The translations under genes and the position numbers were made by a program. From assembly GCA_965178125.1 (NCBI GenBank), contig OZ237743.1, positions 868,001-932,000 on the forward strand: a DNA stretch of 64,000 nucleotides. Direction: 5' to 3'. The DNA is from Bilabrum cf. latius (Eukaryota > Bigyra: Bicosoecida > Bigyra > Bicosoecida). This document shows positions 1 to 12,667 of this stretch, piece by piece. Within the stretch, counting starts at the first letter, position 1; every line of letters starts with the position of its first letter. Below the pieces are notes generated by a model. That model was given only the letters and a program-made list of their open reading frames with translations. It was not told where the DNA came from and did no database searches.

Positions 1-48
1 TGAAAATAGCAGCTGGATTCCGGAATCCAGATCGACCCACAGATTACG

Positions 49-3000
49 TCAAGCATCATGCCTGTAATCTACCTCCTAGAACGCATTGGGGTTGAGGAGG
101 GCAGCCCGTGTGACGTCCCCGGCGAGCATCTCACTCTTCTGCGCCTCATTCAGCATCCACTTGAGCGCCTCGCTGTGGCGACGACTAATTGGCTGACCGC
201 TCTGCCCCTTAGGAGTCCCCTTGCCTAGCCGCTTGGAGCGCCGAGAACCAGATTTGGACCCCGCCGAGGCCAAGCCCTGCATCTCGAGCACAGAGCGCCT
301 CACGCTTGACTTGGCTGCCGTTCGCTTTAAGACGTTCTTAAGCAGTTCCCTAGTTTCCATGTCGTGCAGTGCATTGGCTGCACCGAGCATCCCTGTGTCT
401 CCTGTGCCTCCCGTGCCGTCCAGAGGTTCCATGACTCTGGCCTGGCTGTCATCCAGAACGCGCAGGTGGTAGATGGCAGTCGCTCGACCAAGCGAGCCAA
501 GCATGTCCACCAGGTGCTGAGGCCACGTCTGCTCCAACACCGTGTACACCCTGTCCATACCTTCCAGAGCGTCGAACTTCGGCTCGTCGAATTCGGTCTA
601 CGAGACCATGCTGCCCCTGCGGTGTTGGCCGTGAAGCGTCCCAGGTGAAGGCGACCTGCGACCTGAAACCGCCGTCCCGTGTGTACGAGAGCCGGGGCGC
701 GCGGTCCGGCTGCTCGACGCAGTACCCATGCCTCCTCGATCAGCCCCAAACGAAGCACCTCTGCCCAGGGTCCGGCCACCTCCACTCCTCGATGAACCGC
801 GTGCATCCTGTGGTAGAACTTCGATGATGCCCTCCCGCTGCCTCTGGATGTCTTCGATCAGGCCGTTCGCAAATGCCGAGCCGTTTGCTAGCTCGCTTGA
901 AAGCACCAATCCGCCGGTTTTCTCCGCAGCGGTGCGGCGTCGATCAGGCGGAGCATGCCTCGTGACCGTGTGCTCCACATGAGCTGCAAGACGTCGCGTG
1001 AGCTTGCTCGACATGATGGGCCCCCGCTAAGCTGGCCTTTGGCGCTGGGGACGGCTGCCCTCTGCATCGCTCTCGTCATCATCGCTTCCTTTACTTGCCT
1101 GCTCCACCTATGGACCACCCCCGAATGCACCTCTGGCCTCGTCGTCGCCCTCCGCTCGCTTCTCAATCTCCACTGCACCCACCTTGTCGCCCTACATCTG
1201 CTGCTTGACCTTCCTTCTGTGCAGCGCATTCATCTCGGCCTCTGCTTCCAGCATCTCCTCTTTCTGCTTGCGCTGTGCTTGGCATCGCTTCAAGAGCAGC
1301 ACCTCGGCGAGGGACAAACCCAGCTTCTTTGCCATCACGCCTAGCCCGGCCGTGACACTCATCTGCGAAGCGCGCATCTGGTCTGAATAGCTCACGACAC
1401 CACCGGTGGATTTAGCCTTCCCGATCCGCAGTGATTCTCCTGTCTCTACTGGTGGTTCTCGTTTGAGCCTCTGCCGCTTTGCCAGCCCACGTGGGTTAAG
1501 GCTCTGCATCTGCTTGCGCAAGGCCGTCGCGCTGCTGAATGGACCACGAGCCGCATCTTCCTTCTCTTGCTCTACCAACTGCAGCATTTCGGCCGTGGCA
1601 GGATCCCTGGGATCCATGGCGGACAAGCTGCCGTGCTTCTGCATTTCGGTCTTTCGCAGTGTTGTGCTCCTCGCGTTGGCTGCTATGGTGAGGAGCACGG
1701 GCTCGCTGGCAGATTCCAGCAGCAGGAGCCGCCGGAGCGCGGGCGCAGTCTTCCCAATCATCGAATCGACTTGATGACGACTCTCGTCCTGGACGGCCTG
1801 TCGCTGCGCCTGCATTGTGCGACGGTGCGACCCTGCTGGGATCTTGCCGTACTTAGGCAGCGGCGGGGTCGTGGGCCTTGCCTCACTCTCCGGAGGCGGG
1901 GCAACGGCATGCCCCTGCGACACGCGATCTCCAGCATGCCTTGCAGGCGCACTAGTGGTGGTTCCATCCGGGTAAAACCCAGCTGCCAAAGCCTAGGCTG
2001 AATCAGCCCCGCCCCTATGCGCCGATGAAGCCCCGTGACCCCTGGTGGAACCACGCGAAGATCTAGCAGTCTCTGCTGGATTTCTCCACTGCTGCGAGCC
2101 AGCTGTACTTGCAAGCTTCAAGAGGCTTGTTCCCAACCCAGGAGACTGCAACGCTGTCTTTCGTCTCGCACTCGAGGCGATTTCAGCCGGCGACTCTAGA
2201 GACATTCGCAAGGCTGTTGCAGACTGCGATGAGCCAAGCCTGCGCTCCTGCATGCCGCGATGAAGACTTGCACCGAGCGAGGTGCGTGATGCTGTGCGCA
2301 GTGGAGACGCAGCAATGCCTGGCGATGCAGGTTTGCTGTCAGCAAAGGCTTCTCCATGAAGGGCAGTGAGAAACATACCAGAGCGAGAGCTCGGCTCGGC
2401 TGCCTCGGGCTTGGTGCGCGGCACGCTCCATTTGGTCGTAGTCGAGGTCGAAGTGCAGCTGGTATCCTCAAGTGTGCCGGCCATCGAAGATTGAGACGTG
2501 CGCTAGAGGCTGCGCTAGGCATCCCTCGCTTCCCTCGCTCTCCGGGTGGTACGGAACGACTCGAGTCCAGCTTTAGCCACCGAATGCAATTTGCCCTTGT
2601 CAAAGCTGCGCTGCACCTCGTTCTTCTTCTGCACCACAGCGTCGTGTTTCCGAAGCGCTTCAGCGTAGTCGACTTGTCTCTGCTAGAATGCTTTATGATC
2701 CTCGGCAACTTTCTTGGCTCTGGCAGCCAGCTCCGCGGCCATCTTCCTCTCCCTCTTGTCGTCTTCGATTGCGTCTGCCAGGCCGTCGGCACCCACCAGT
2801 CCCCTGTCTTTGATCAGTTTCATCCGCTCCTCTGCCATCCGTCGCTCCACGGCCTCCACAGTGGCGGCCAGGCGCTGCTGGCCGGAGATGCCATTCCCGG
2901 CATTGTCGCCGCCCGATGTGGCCCATGGCTTGCTACCCATCACGTCGGCAGGACCAGCAAGCTTCCCAAGCCGACCAACCTGCCGACCAGCGCGCCCTGC

Positions 3001-6000
3001 AGCTGCTCCCACGGCGCCCTACCGCGCTTTCTTGAGAGCGCGCGTCTGCACGGTGGCGCCCGGCGCCGGTCCCATCCCCTGGCCCTGCATCAGTTTCTCC
3101 CGACGGATCCTCTCCTACCTCTCGTGAAATTTCGCTGCCCCTAGCACGCGCGCTCCTCCCATGGCAGCGAAGGAGATTCGGGCGGATGGACGGCTGTTGA
3201 TCTCCTACAGTCCTTTCTTGGTGCGATCTGCGAGGTTTCTCAGCACATCGTCGGGGTTTTCCGCTTCACCTGCCCTACCAAGCCCGGCCACTTCCCCCCT
3301 GGTATTGGTGTTAGCTCGCAGTAGCATGCCGTTCCGCTCAAGAGCAGTTTGGAAATCGTGCGTCACCGACGCTGTGATGGAGTCGGCCAACTGCTCCATC
3401 TCGTCTTTCTTGCCCATGACCGCCCTTCGCTCCCTATAGACGTCAGCTATCCCAGAACGCATCCTGTGCTTGGATGCAACCAGCTTCTGATGAAGCTGCT
3501 GGTGAATCTCGGCGTGCTGCCGCTTGAGGCCTTTCTGTGCCAATGCCAGCCCACGCAAGAGAGCCTTTGCCTCAGACACGGGCTGCACGGATGGCCGCAG
3601 CACAGGGTTGATCTTGGCCAGGATTTCCTGGGCGTTGCCCCCCTTCCTTGCAACGTGGTCTGCCGAGTCCTTGTTCTCCTCGATCGCCCGATGGATCCGA
3701 GACTTGCTGCCAGGACGCTTGCCCTCCGACGTACCCCTACCGCTAGCACCGCGGGAAGTTCCCTGCCGCGAGCTGTCTCTTGAGCGCGACAGGCGACCCG
3801 ACCGAGAGAGGTCAGTGGGAACGTCCTCTTCGTAGTCGTCCTCGTATAGCTCTGTCTCGAATGCTGTTGGTGCAGTGGCTGCGGCCATTGCCGCTCGTAC
3901 CCTGGCTGGAATCGTGTCTCCGATTTTGACGCTGACCTTCCTGGTCTTCTTCTTGCTCCTGCCACTCTAGCGACTCTCACTGCTGGCATGCACGGCCTGC
4001 AGGCCAAGAGCAGGGACCGACTGTCTCCTCGATTCTGCCTGCTTGGCAAGGCCAGGCTACTGCGAGAACTGCAGTGCCTGAGCAAGAGCATTTCGCTGCG
4101 CATGCTGGCCTAGTACGTCTTTAGAATCAGCAGCGCCCTCAACGCGACCCGCTGACAGCCACTGCGGCCTCCGTGACTTGGTCAGGCCTGCTCTCTCCAC
4201 CTCCCTGCCTCTTCGCGGTCTAGGCGTGCGAGCGGGCGACACGCGGGCGGAATCAATGCCCAAACCGTTGCTCCGCTCGCTATCTGCTTCCTGCATGAGT
4301 GCTGCCTCGGATTCCCCCGCGAGACCACCCTTGCGCTGCACTGCGCGATTCAGCCACGGCTCAGCGAGAGAGAGCGAGGCGCGCCTCCGGCGCCTAGACG
4401 TGAGCCCGCCTGCCTCTGCTCCTCCTCTCGTGCTCACGGGCAGGACTGCAGAGGATGTACCCAGTCCGGCCAAGACTTGCTTGGAGCTTTCCGTGGCAAC
4501 GTCATCCTCAGTGGCTGCAAGATTCATAGCCATTCGTCTGCGCTCCTTCTGCGTCAGGGGAACTGCCAGTCGCAGGTCGGCTTGCGACAGCACTAGAAGA
4601 GAAGGGCGCTTCTTGCGCACGATGCTGGCTCTGCCGGTACTGCCCTTTGTTCTCCTCCTCTTTGAAGAGCCACTGCTCGCAGCCTCAGCGGCAATGCGCT
4701 TCGCATCCGTCAGTGATCTTCGCAAGGATCTCTTTGATTTGGAATCATCCGAAGATGCTGGCAGACTTGACACTGAGGCTGCCTGCAAATGCTGCTTGAG
4801 CGCAGCAGGGGAGAACGATACAGAGAAGCTTGCTCGTGCTAGCTTTCCCATGCCCGGGGTGTGCATTGGTGTGTCGGCAAAGAAGCCCGTTGCGCTTGCA
4901 CCCGGGCCAGAGCGGGCTGGAGACGCACCGCCATCAGGATGCACGGATCTGGCAGCCCGCAAACTGTCTGTTCGAATCCTTGGGCTTGAGGTAAGCCCGG
5001 TCGTTGGCGCTTTTCCCGGCTAATTGGCTGTACTGGCCTGTGCAGACGACACGCCACCAGACACCGCTGCACCTGGCGGGAGTGGTCGCTTGGGCGGGGG
5101 CGGGATAGGCTTTCCCGACACTGAGATGCGCCTGGGTCGCATCGACTTCTTCTTCGGCGTGATCCTTGCGAACCCCACGTGCTTAGTGGTCGCGAATTGC
5201 TTCGACGAGTTCACGGACTGAGCCGGGGTAGGCGCAAGTGCCCGCATCGGCGATCCAATCGGCTGTGGCCCGACGTGAGGTGGAGCTCGCAACGAGTGAC
5301 CTCTGCGACCTGGTGAGGCCTGCTGCTTCTTTTTGACTAGATCGGCGCTGCCTGGCGACCAATCGCTGCCATTTCTCAGTTCTCTGCCTCCCATCTCACC
5401 TGTCAGCTCAAGAATATCACCCTGATCATTCGGCACAACGGCTCGCAGGTCAGGGTCATACAAGCTCTGCGCGGTGATGGCTTGCATGAGCTTCAGCCCG
5501 AGCGACTCGTCCGCCGCCCCTGGATTCTCGCCGTAGTGCTGCCTCATCATGCTCGATACCACGTCGGTTCGATCGTCTGTTCCCGGGAGTGAAACCTCTG
5601 CGTACTTGCCTAGCGGCCCCCACCTGCGCACCCTTTCATCCAGCTCATCCCGAGTCGTCTGCTTGGCCTTGCGGCTTGCCTTCAGTCCAGCCGCGTTCAC
5701 GAGACCACCGCGCCGCCCAGCAAGGACCAGCCCTCGGTCAATTGGAGTGCCGTCGGAGGTATGGAAGACTTGCTGTGTCGGCCTGGTGGTGAAAGCCAGT
5801 CGCTTCGCCATGCGCATCGCATCCGAGCTGATGCCACCCCCGCCATTTCTTCCTTTGCCTCCACTGGTCAGGTGCTGCAAGAGGGCGGCAGAGTGCAGGA
5901 TCACCTTTGGCTCTCGTGACTTAACCACGTCCGACAGCACAACCTCCGGGATCGCCTCAAAATCAACCCTGTCCTGTCGCAGCTGTGCCGCAAGCAGCTG

Positions 6001-8718
6001 GATGAGTGGCGGAGCAGGCATAGACTTCTTGTCGGAGCGAAACAGAAGGATCCGCTTGCAGTCGGCGGTCAGGTGCAAGTTGACATCCCATGGGTGCTGC
6101 GTGCTGGGCGCAAATGCGCCAAGGATCTGACGAGTTGCCTTGAGGATCCCCGCGAATCTCTTCTGCGCAGCTGTCCTTGGCCTGCTTTCGTCGCCGCTGC
6201 TTTCGTCCGTCGACTTGCTCCCGCTGCGGTTCGAACCCTTCGACAGGAGCTTCGCGAGAGACCGGCCTCGGGAGGCTTTCTTCGGAGACTGCTCATCGTC
6301 ATGTATCGCGGTCTGGTTCTTTTTCCGCCTGGGGGCCATGTCGTAGTAGCCGCTCTTGGTCCGATTCATCGTCTTGATCTCCGGCGCTTTGGCCTCCTCT
6401 GCGAGTGCCTCGAGCTCACGCATAGTGCCACTAGCTGTGCGATTCAGCAACTTGGCCCGGGATCGCTTCCGCTTGGACCTGGGGGTCTGAGTCTCTGCTT
6501 CGCTGTCGCTGCTGTCGTGCAGGTCGTCACCCAGGCGCGCGTCAATAAGCTCGCTGCCCAGCTCTACCGCATCCCCGCCGCCGCTTCCACTGCCTGAGCT
6601 GTCCTGTGGCATGCCAGAATGTACCGAATCAGGTGCATGTGCAGGCCTGCCTAGGCTGAATGATACGACCGGCTTCCTTGGCTTGGACGTGCCCTGACCG
6701 TCCAATCTGGAGCGCAGACTGTTCTTTTTATTGGCACCCAGTGCAATCCCTTTCTGCCCTTTGGCAGCCAATGCAGCGCCTACCTTGCCTGCACGTTTCG
6801 CAGCAGGGTTGGAGCGGGGCTCGTACTGCGCACCGCCGTGCCGTGCTGCGAGCTCGAGCCCGGGCATGTCCTTGGAGTGCAGCACTTCCAGCCTCTTCGG
6901 GATGTTCATGCCGCACAGCGTGCGCCATAGCGCTTTGTCCGAGATCACCTTGCCGTTGATAGCGACTCGGGCCCTGCTCCGCTCCTGTAGCTTTGCGATG
7001 CTCTCTCGTCGCCGAGCACCGGGAACAGGCGCACCGGTCGGCTTGCTTCCCGCCTTGCTGCCAGTAATCTCGTGTGTCGCAGCATTTGAGGGGGTCAGCG
7101 ACTCGGAGTGGGAGGCAACCATGTCGTGCGAGCCTGTAGACTGGACCGCATGGGCACTGTCGCTCAGGCTCTCACCCAGTCCGGCTCGAGCCCCCGAGGC
7201 GCGAGCTTTGGGCGCAGCGAATGACCGACTCGTCGACAGCTTGGCATGCTTGTCGGGCGGCACAGCGCCGGAGCTTGATGCTATTCGTGACACAGGGCTG
7301 CTTCCAGTGGGTGTATCACCGTGCTTCTTGCCGTTGGCCCTGGCTGGGCTGCTGCCCATGGCTGCCCCACCAGCGTTGATGATACCGGTGGAGGCCAGTG
7401 CACGCTCATTCGCCTTTGCTCCCAGGTGAGTACCCGCCTATGGACCAGTGGTCAATCGATCGATGGCTGCTTCGATGCGCCTTACAAGGATGGGCGGGTA
7501 CAGTGGACCGTCCTCGGCCAAGGAGGGGCTACCCTCGTACACCCGCATGAACAGCTGCAGCACCACCCGGATGAGCACGAACCGGACCCAATCCAGCACC
7601 TCGTCGTGCATGGCACTGACTGCCCCAGGCTGGGCAGAGGCAGATGTCTCCATCCTGGCCACTGCGCTCGTATGCCGCATCAATCGCTGGTACTCCTTGC
7701 CTATCAGGTCGAGGGCTGTTTGGGGCACCGGGGCGGCACTTGCACTTGCCTTGGCCTTCTCGCCGGGGGACTGAGCATCCCCGGATGGCGATGGAGCAGC
7801 TTTTTCCTGGCGTTGTTCCCCCTGGTGCAGTGCTCTCCGCATGGAGCTGCTCTGCAACACGAGCGTCTGCAAAGTCTCGCGCATGGAGGCCGTCCAGTCC
7901 GCCCCCTGGGGCCCCTCCTGCGCCACGCGGAGGGCGAGCGTCCTAGCTGTGAGCACGCTCAGCATCTCGGAGGAATGCACGAACCAAAACAAAGACAGGA
8001 CCAGGTCAGAGAGCTCTGCAAACACAGGCGCGATGGCTATCAATCGCCAACTGTACCGCTTGCCGCGAGAGATCGGCAGGTGAGCCTCGGAAGCCCCACT
8101 CGCAGCGCTTGTGCCTGCAGCAGCTCGCGAGATGGCCTCTAGCAGCTGCCCCGATGGAAGCATCTAGCACACGATGTCGTCTCTTGGCAAAGGAGCATGC
8201 AGGTTTGACAGCTCTCGTCGCAACCAAATGTTGCGACCCTCTCTATCTAGCTGAGGCTGCAACGCGACCGCTGTACAGAACTCTTTGCACCACTCGCGCT
8301 CATCATCGGGAACAAGTCGACGTTTCTCCCCGACAAATTTGTACGTGACTAATAAAGTTTGCAACAATCTAGGAGACACATCCTCGGCAGCCCCTGCAGC
8401 GTGATGCCTCGGGACGAGCTCTGCTGGTGGCAGTGGTGCTAGCAAGTCCATTCCCCTGGCGTCCTCAAATGTGAGCGGGGTACTTTCAGCAGTGGATCTA
8501 TCCGATCGTGATGTATATGGTGCCTACTGCTTGGATTCTTTGGTGTCAGCATCGCCAAGTCTCGTGATAGCTTCGTCTGCAAACTTATTCTACCGTTGGG
8601 TGTTGGCGTCGTGGAGGTGTCGCGCGCGTTCTACCAGTGCCACAATACCCTCCTCAATCGAAAGAGAACGAGGCTACGCAATATTTCTACTGGATGTCAT
8701 TCGCAAAAGCTAGAGCAT
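49..8718 (-). CDS. Giant intronless protein of unknown function (about 2,889 aa)
   Basis: One minus-strand frame stays free of TAA and TGA from the ATG at 8716-8718 (another ATG at 8698-8700) to the TGA at 49-51. It contains about 21 in-frame TAG codons, for example at 8164, 7438, 5020, 4057, 3205, 2683, 1993, 1192, 598 and 76. No intron is needed. I recognise no catalytic domain. The N-terminal third has helical, partly hydrophobic stretches (around residues 222-260, RYSWRLIAIAPVF), and there is a folded-looking patch near residues 858-950. Much of the rest is basic, Ser/Arg-rich and low in complexity. Charged coiled-coil-like segments lie in the C-terminal half, such as QRKQKEEMLEAEAEMN, and a compact helical segment (VYTVLEQTWPQHLVDMLGSL) lies near the C terminus. 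A structural or cytoskeletal role is possible but is only a guess. The frame is certain; the function is unknown. Confidence 0.8.
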
Positions 8719-10322
8719 TTTGTTGTGGCTCGAGATAGCATGCGGACCACCATGCAACTTTCTGGCTCCGAACCAAATTAATCATTGATGTGCATCTGGT
8801 CCTTGTGGGCTGCTCCTTGCATCACCTCCTCGCCAAACCCTCTCAGTCTGCACTTACCCGTCCCGCCTGACCTCCCATGCGTTCCACCATCCAGCCTCCG
8901 ACTTGATCTATTATGCGCTCTGCTTGTCGGCCAGCCTGATGCCATTCTTACCATTTGCTGGCTTTCGCCCGGTGTCTCCACCCTTCCCGATGTGGTCGAC
9001 ACCACATCTCCTTGAGTAGATTGAGGGAGTGGCGTAATACTCCACCTTCACCATGGTACAGTGGCTCAGGGCGATAGATGGCAGAGATTGGCAGCGATGC
9101 GGCACCTGGCTGGCATGGCTACACCATGGGGAAAGCGAGGTTGTATGAGTCAGGGACAGCCTGCTGTGTCCATGGCTAACCCGGAACCCCTCCGGGTCCC
9201 ACCGCCCCAATTCCTGCCTTGTCTGTGCCTCCCGCTTCATTCACCCCGTCCTTCTTGTCCACTTTTCCTCCATCCCACCCACTCCCATTTTCCTTCACCT
9301 CAATCACGCCACACGACTCGTTGACTCGCCCAAGCACTGCGCTCAACGCACGACCTCAGCCTTACAGGCGCGAGCCCCTCACGCGCGGTCTTCCTCGCCC
9401 AGGGGGGGCAGGTTCCGCCGGCTCTGTCCAGGTTGCAGTGAAGTTACCTCGCTGACACAATCCCAAGGCGTACCCCTTTCCCAACAATATCAAATTCGGC
9501 GATAGGAGCTGTCAGTTAGGTTGGATACCTTCGCGTCTATTACAGCGGTGGATGCCTTCGAGCTCGATTATACGCTTGAAGACAGGCCTAAGTGGTTTAG
9601 CCAGGTAGCAAGCGTTGCAGATAGGTTTATCCTACTCAGAGTGAGTTTGTCAACACCACTATAGCACAAACAAGGTGGATTTGTGTGCACCCTCAGTGCT
9701 AGTGTGGGACCTTCATCAGTGACCAAGCGTCCAAGCGTCAAGCACGTGGGGGTTGCTACTCCCATCGAAGTGGCTTTCTCCAGGCATGGTTTGACAGGCA
9801 AGCATGAGATTCTGCGAGCAATTGCTACGACAAAGGTGCCTGAATTTGCTAATTAAATTATGAGCTAGCATAGTGTTGGGATTCGGTTTGGCCATGCTTG
9901 CAGTCACGTGTGCAGCTTGTTGACGTGCTATTGCGTAGCACACAGCTAAGTCAAGCACGTGCGACCAGGCAACCAGCTCCTCCCGATCAACATCGAACAC
10001 TTTTGAGCCAACAATGACCAAGGCCTTTTCGATACGGCCTACCGTCAGCCCGGGCTCGAGCTTGGGCCTGCATGCAGCATCACAGGAGCAGGAGCCTTCA
10101 GCTTGCGATGCAGTGCCAGCGAAACTACACCGATATTGAGGCTCATCAGGGGTCAATGTGTCATCCATGCGTGTTTACTCACTTGCTCGGTGCCTGCAAG
10201 TGTGTCGTACGTGGGCCTCAGCCCCTGGCCTCGTGTGGTAACGTGCTGCTAAATTTATTACAGATCGTCAGACAACCGTTTACTGAAAGTCAAGCCGCCT
10301 TCGAATTCCCGCAGGAAATTGC
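8719..10322. other. Intergenic stretch, no convincing gene
   Basis: About 1.6 kb lies between the start of the giant minus-strand gene and the start of pseudokinase copy A. Composition is mixed. Short open frames occur on both strands, but none shows a recognisable domain or clear coding bias apart from the weak candidate at 9716-10168. I see no RNA gene or mobile-element ends. Confidence 0.5.
9716..10168 (-). CDS. Doubtful small ORF, faintly like a fumarylacetoacetate hydrolase fragment
   Basis: A 150-codon frame runs from ATG at 10166-10168 to TGA at 9716-9718. One stretch around residues 45-75, with the pattern ALVIVGSKVFDVDREE followed by a hydrophobic run and AR, loosely recalls the core of fumarylacetoacetate-hydrolase family proteins. 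The catalytic acidic residues cannot be placed. It is far shorter than the family and has no flanking exon that I can join. It may be a decayed fragment or a chance frame in a duplication-rich region. Confidence 0.2.
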   Translation of the reverse strand: MDDTLTPDEPQYRCSFAGTASQAEGSCSCDAACRPKLEPGLTVGRIEKALVIVGSKVFDVDREELVAWSHVLDLAVCYAIARQQAAHVTASMAKPNPNTMLAHNLISKFRHLCRSNCSQNLMLACQTMPGESHFDGSSNPHVLDAWTLGH

Positions 10323-11609
10323 ATGAGCCAACGACGCCTGGAGTAGCGATGGACATTTCCAAATCAGGAAATCAGCGGGTGGGGGGTCACAGTGCTTACG
10401 GTGGCAACAATCGATGCTGCGTTATCGTCTGGTGTATGCTAGCGAAGCAGTCCGGGACAATCACCGTAGTATTTCGAATATTTAAGAGCACAGAGGTCGG
10501 GAGCAGTCACGCTCTAGAAGGTGGACCTTGTGTGCAGCAGGGTGGGAAACCATCGCCACGTAGCCCAGCGTGTACCGATGCCAGCTGTTTCGGCGGAGCG
10601 TTCGCGAGCCGATGGGGAAATCAGAACGATGATTTTTGGTCCGCACTAGCGCTTCGATCTGTTCGATATCGTGAAGGGTTTTGGCGGCTTGGGAACGACA
10701 GGCTTGAGTATACATTTGGCACGACAGATTCTTCTTGCTGTGAGGGACTTCCATCGGAAGCAAATCGCCCACAAAGACCTGAAATTGGAAGTCATTCGCA
10801 TCGACGAGGAGTACGGTGTTCGAATTAGCGGCTTATCGCACTGTATGCCAACTCATGGCTCCGATCAGCGGCCGCGGCCGACGAAACACCGGGGCGGCAC
10901 TCGCGCCTACGCGGCCCCGGAGGCATTCGAGAAAAAGGAGCACGATCCAGCCAAGGCGGACATGTGGTCCCTCGGGGTGCTCTTATTTATCCTCGTGGTC
11001 GGCAGACCGCCGTGCCGTGTAGCATCAGACGAGGACCCTTGGTTCAGGTGCATCAACCGAGGAAACAAGGCGGAGATGGACGAGTTCTGGTCCAAACACC
11101 TCAAGGCGTCCAAGATCAAGATCGACGCACACGCAGTGCATTTCAGGCAGCTGATCGAGGGGCTGCTGCAGGTGGACCCGATGCGCCGGCTGGAGGCAGC
11201 CGCAGTGGTGAAGCACCCTTGGATCTGCACGGTGTGCCCCACCCAGGAGATCTGCCAGGGCCTGCTTCGTAGCATGATGGAGCAGCTGGAAATGAAGAGA
11301 GAAGCCAGGGCGTCGAGCCACCGGCCGACAGACCCGGAAATGGGGGACGGTGCGGGAAGAGCTACATCAAGGAGTGCAGGCCAGCAAGCCATGGGAGGCG
11401 CAAGGGAGGCCGAAGAGGCTGCGTCACGGGCTGCGTCACGGCTACCGGCAGCATCGGCCCGTTCCCCCGGTACGCAAACAGGTTCCGTCCAGGCAGCTAT
11501 GGACGATGGGGAACCTCCCGCAGGCAGCAGCGGGAGCAGCGGTTGCGCAAGTGGCAGCAGTGCGCCCTCTGCTGGCGATGCAACGACCGCTGCTGTCGAT
11601 GGAGAATAA
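10323..11609 (+). CDS. Pseudokinase-like protein, copy A (428 aa)
   Basis: The frame runs from ATG at 10323 to TAA at 11607-11609 and contains TAG at 10344, 10440, 10467, 10515 and 10647. The C-lobe of a protein kinase is clear: the start of the lobe (LFDIVKGFG), a catalytic loop written HKDLKLEV, an APE motif (YAAPEAF), the helix-F motif ADMWSLGVLLF and a late KHPWI. Key residues are missing: the metal-binding Asn of the catalytic loop is Val, DFG is replaced by SGL, and no glycine-rich loop is visible in the N-lobe. It is therefore probably a pseudokinase. The tail is Ala/Ser-rich and lacks the octapeptide repeats of copies C and D. Copy D encodes nearly the same protein, including the N-lobe, which suggests that both are retained genes. 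No partner or substrate can be inferred. Confidence 0.75.
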
Positions 11610-12199
11610 AAATGGTTGCATCCAGCTTGAAGTAGATGCGTGAATTTCGATATCACGCCCTCCTCATATGTGCACTGCACTTCCCAGCCTTGGATTGCAG
11701 TGAAGGGGAGCAGTCGTTGTCGCATGGGATGGGTCTCCCAAGACCATGGCTTCGTGAGTTCTATCAGATGGCCCTGCAGAAGATGAAGCAGATGTAGATG
11801 GTATGGGAGGGCCGCGCTTCATCGAGCCAACTTGACGGCACGCGTGCTAGTGAGAGAGCAAGGGTGACCAGGTATGCCGATGATCGGTGTGTTTCAATGA
11901 CAGGGAGAGCTCTTACCGTCCTATTGGCAGGCCTCCTCAACCAGGCCAGGACGGAGAGGGACATGGGCAGGGGTCGCCTTGTTCTCTGCCGCCTCAAGAG
12001 CACATCGCCCCGGGACGGGGTGGTCGGTGATCAGCTTCCCTTCCTCCGTGCGCTAGCCGCACACCGTGTATTCGGCCCATGTTCCAGTTGCGGCCCTGAT
12101 AGCGAGCCCACTGCGGGTCCAGCTGTCGGGGCCGAAGCCATGCACTACTCGCAGACTGAGGGCGATACCAGCCGCAGGCTAGCTGCCGGTAAGCCGGGG

Positions 12200-12667
12200 T
12201 ACTCCAGCGCCATGTCCATTGACCAGTTCAAGAGCCCGAAGCTGTCGCCGAGTTGCGACTACATGCCTTCCCATGTCCGCTTCAGGCTTTGCGACTAGTT
12301 CGTGGATGAAGCGATCAGGAACCCGAGGATGCACCTGGAGCACGTGAGCGAGCGCAAGCTGGGCAAGTACATCGTGCGGTGGCCCGAGGTTGTCGCCCTG
12401 GCAGCCGACACGCTGATGCCGCACCACCTGTCCCGCTTCGTCTCCGAGCTCACCGGGGCCACTTCATATTTCAGCAGCGTGAGGGACTGGAGGGCCAAGG
12501 GGAGCGCGGCAACGGTCGTCGGCTTCCAACGGGAGCTTGTCACAGCTGCCGGCCATTTCTCCTGTCCGACCTTGGAGGTCGGGAAGGCAAGAAGTGGAGC
12601 TGGTGAGGGACACCCTCGGGTGTTCCTCAGACGGCGCGGGGCGATGCTGCGCCTTGGCCCGGACTAG
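12200..12667 (+). pseudogene. Arginyl-tRNA-synthetase-like anticodon-binding (DALR) fragment, copy 1
   Basis: The translated stretch contains ERKLGKYIVRWPEVV, LMPHHLSRFVSELTGA and SYFSSV. This resembles the DALR anticodon-binding helices of class I arginyl-tRNA synthetases (R..L...L.RFPEVV....LEPHRL..YL.ELA..F..F). The upstream residues CDYMPSHVRF could be the start of that domain. No HIGH or KMSKS catalytic motifs lie upstream, and the downstream frame runs into low-complexity sequence that is antisense to a Nudix exon. It is best read as a fragment. The family assignment rests on pattern only. A near-identical copy lies at 15595-15972. Confidence 0.45.

Noticed and set aside
2356-3144. A 262-codon plus-strand frame opposite the giant gene
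   Set aside because: The translation lacks any domain. The opposite strand is open without TAA or TGA for 8.7 kb, so this is an antisense shadow.
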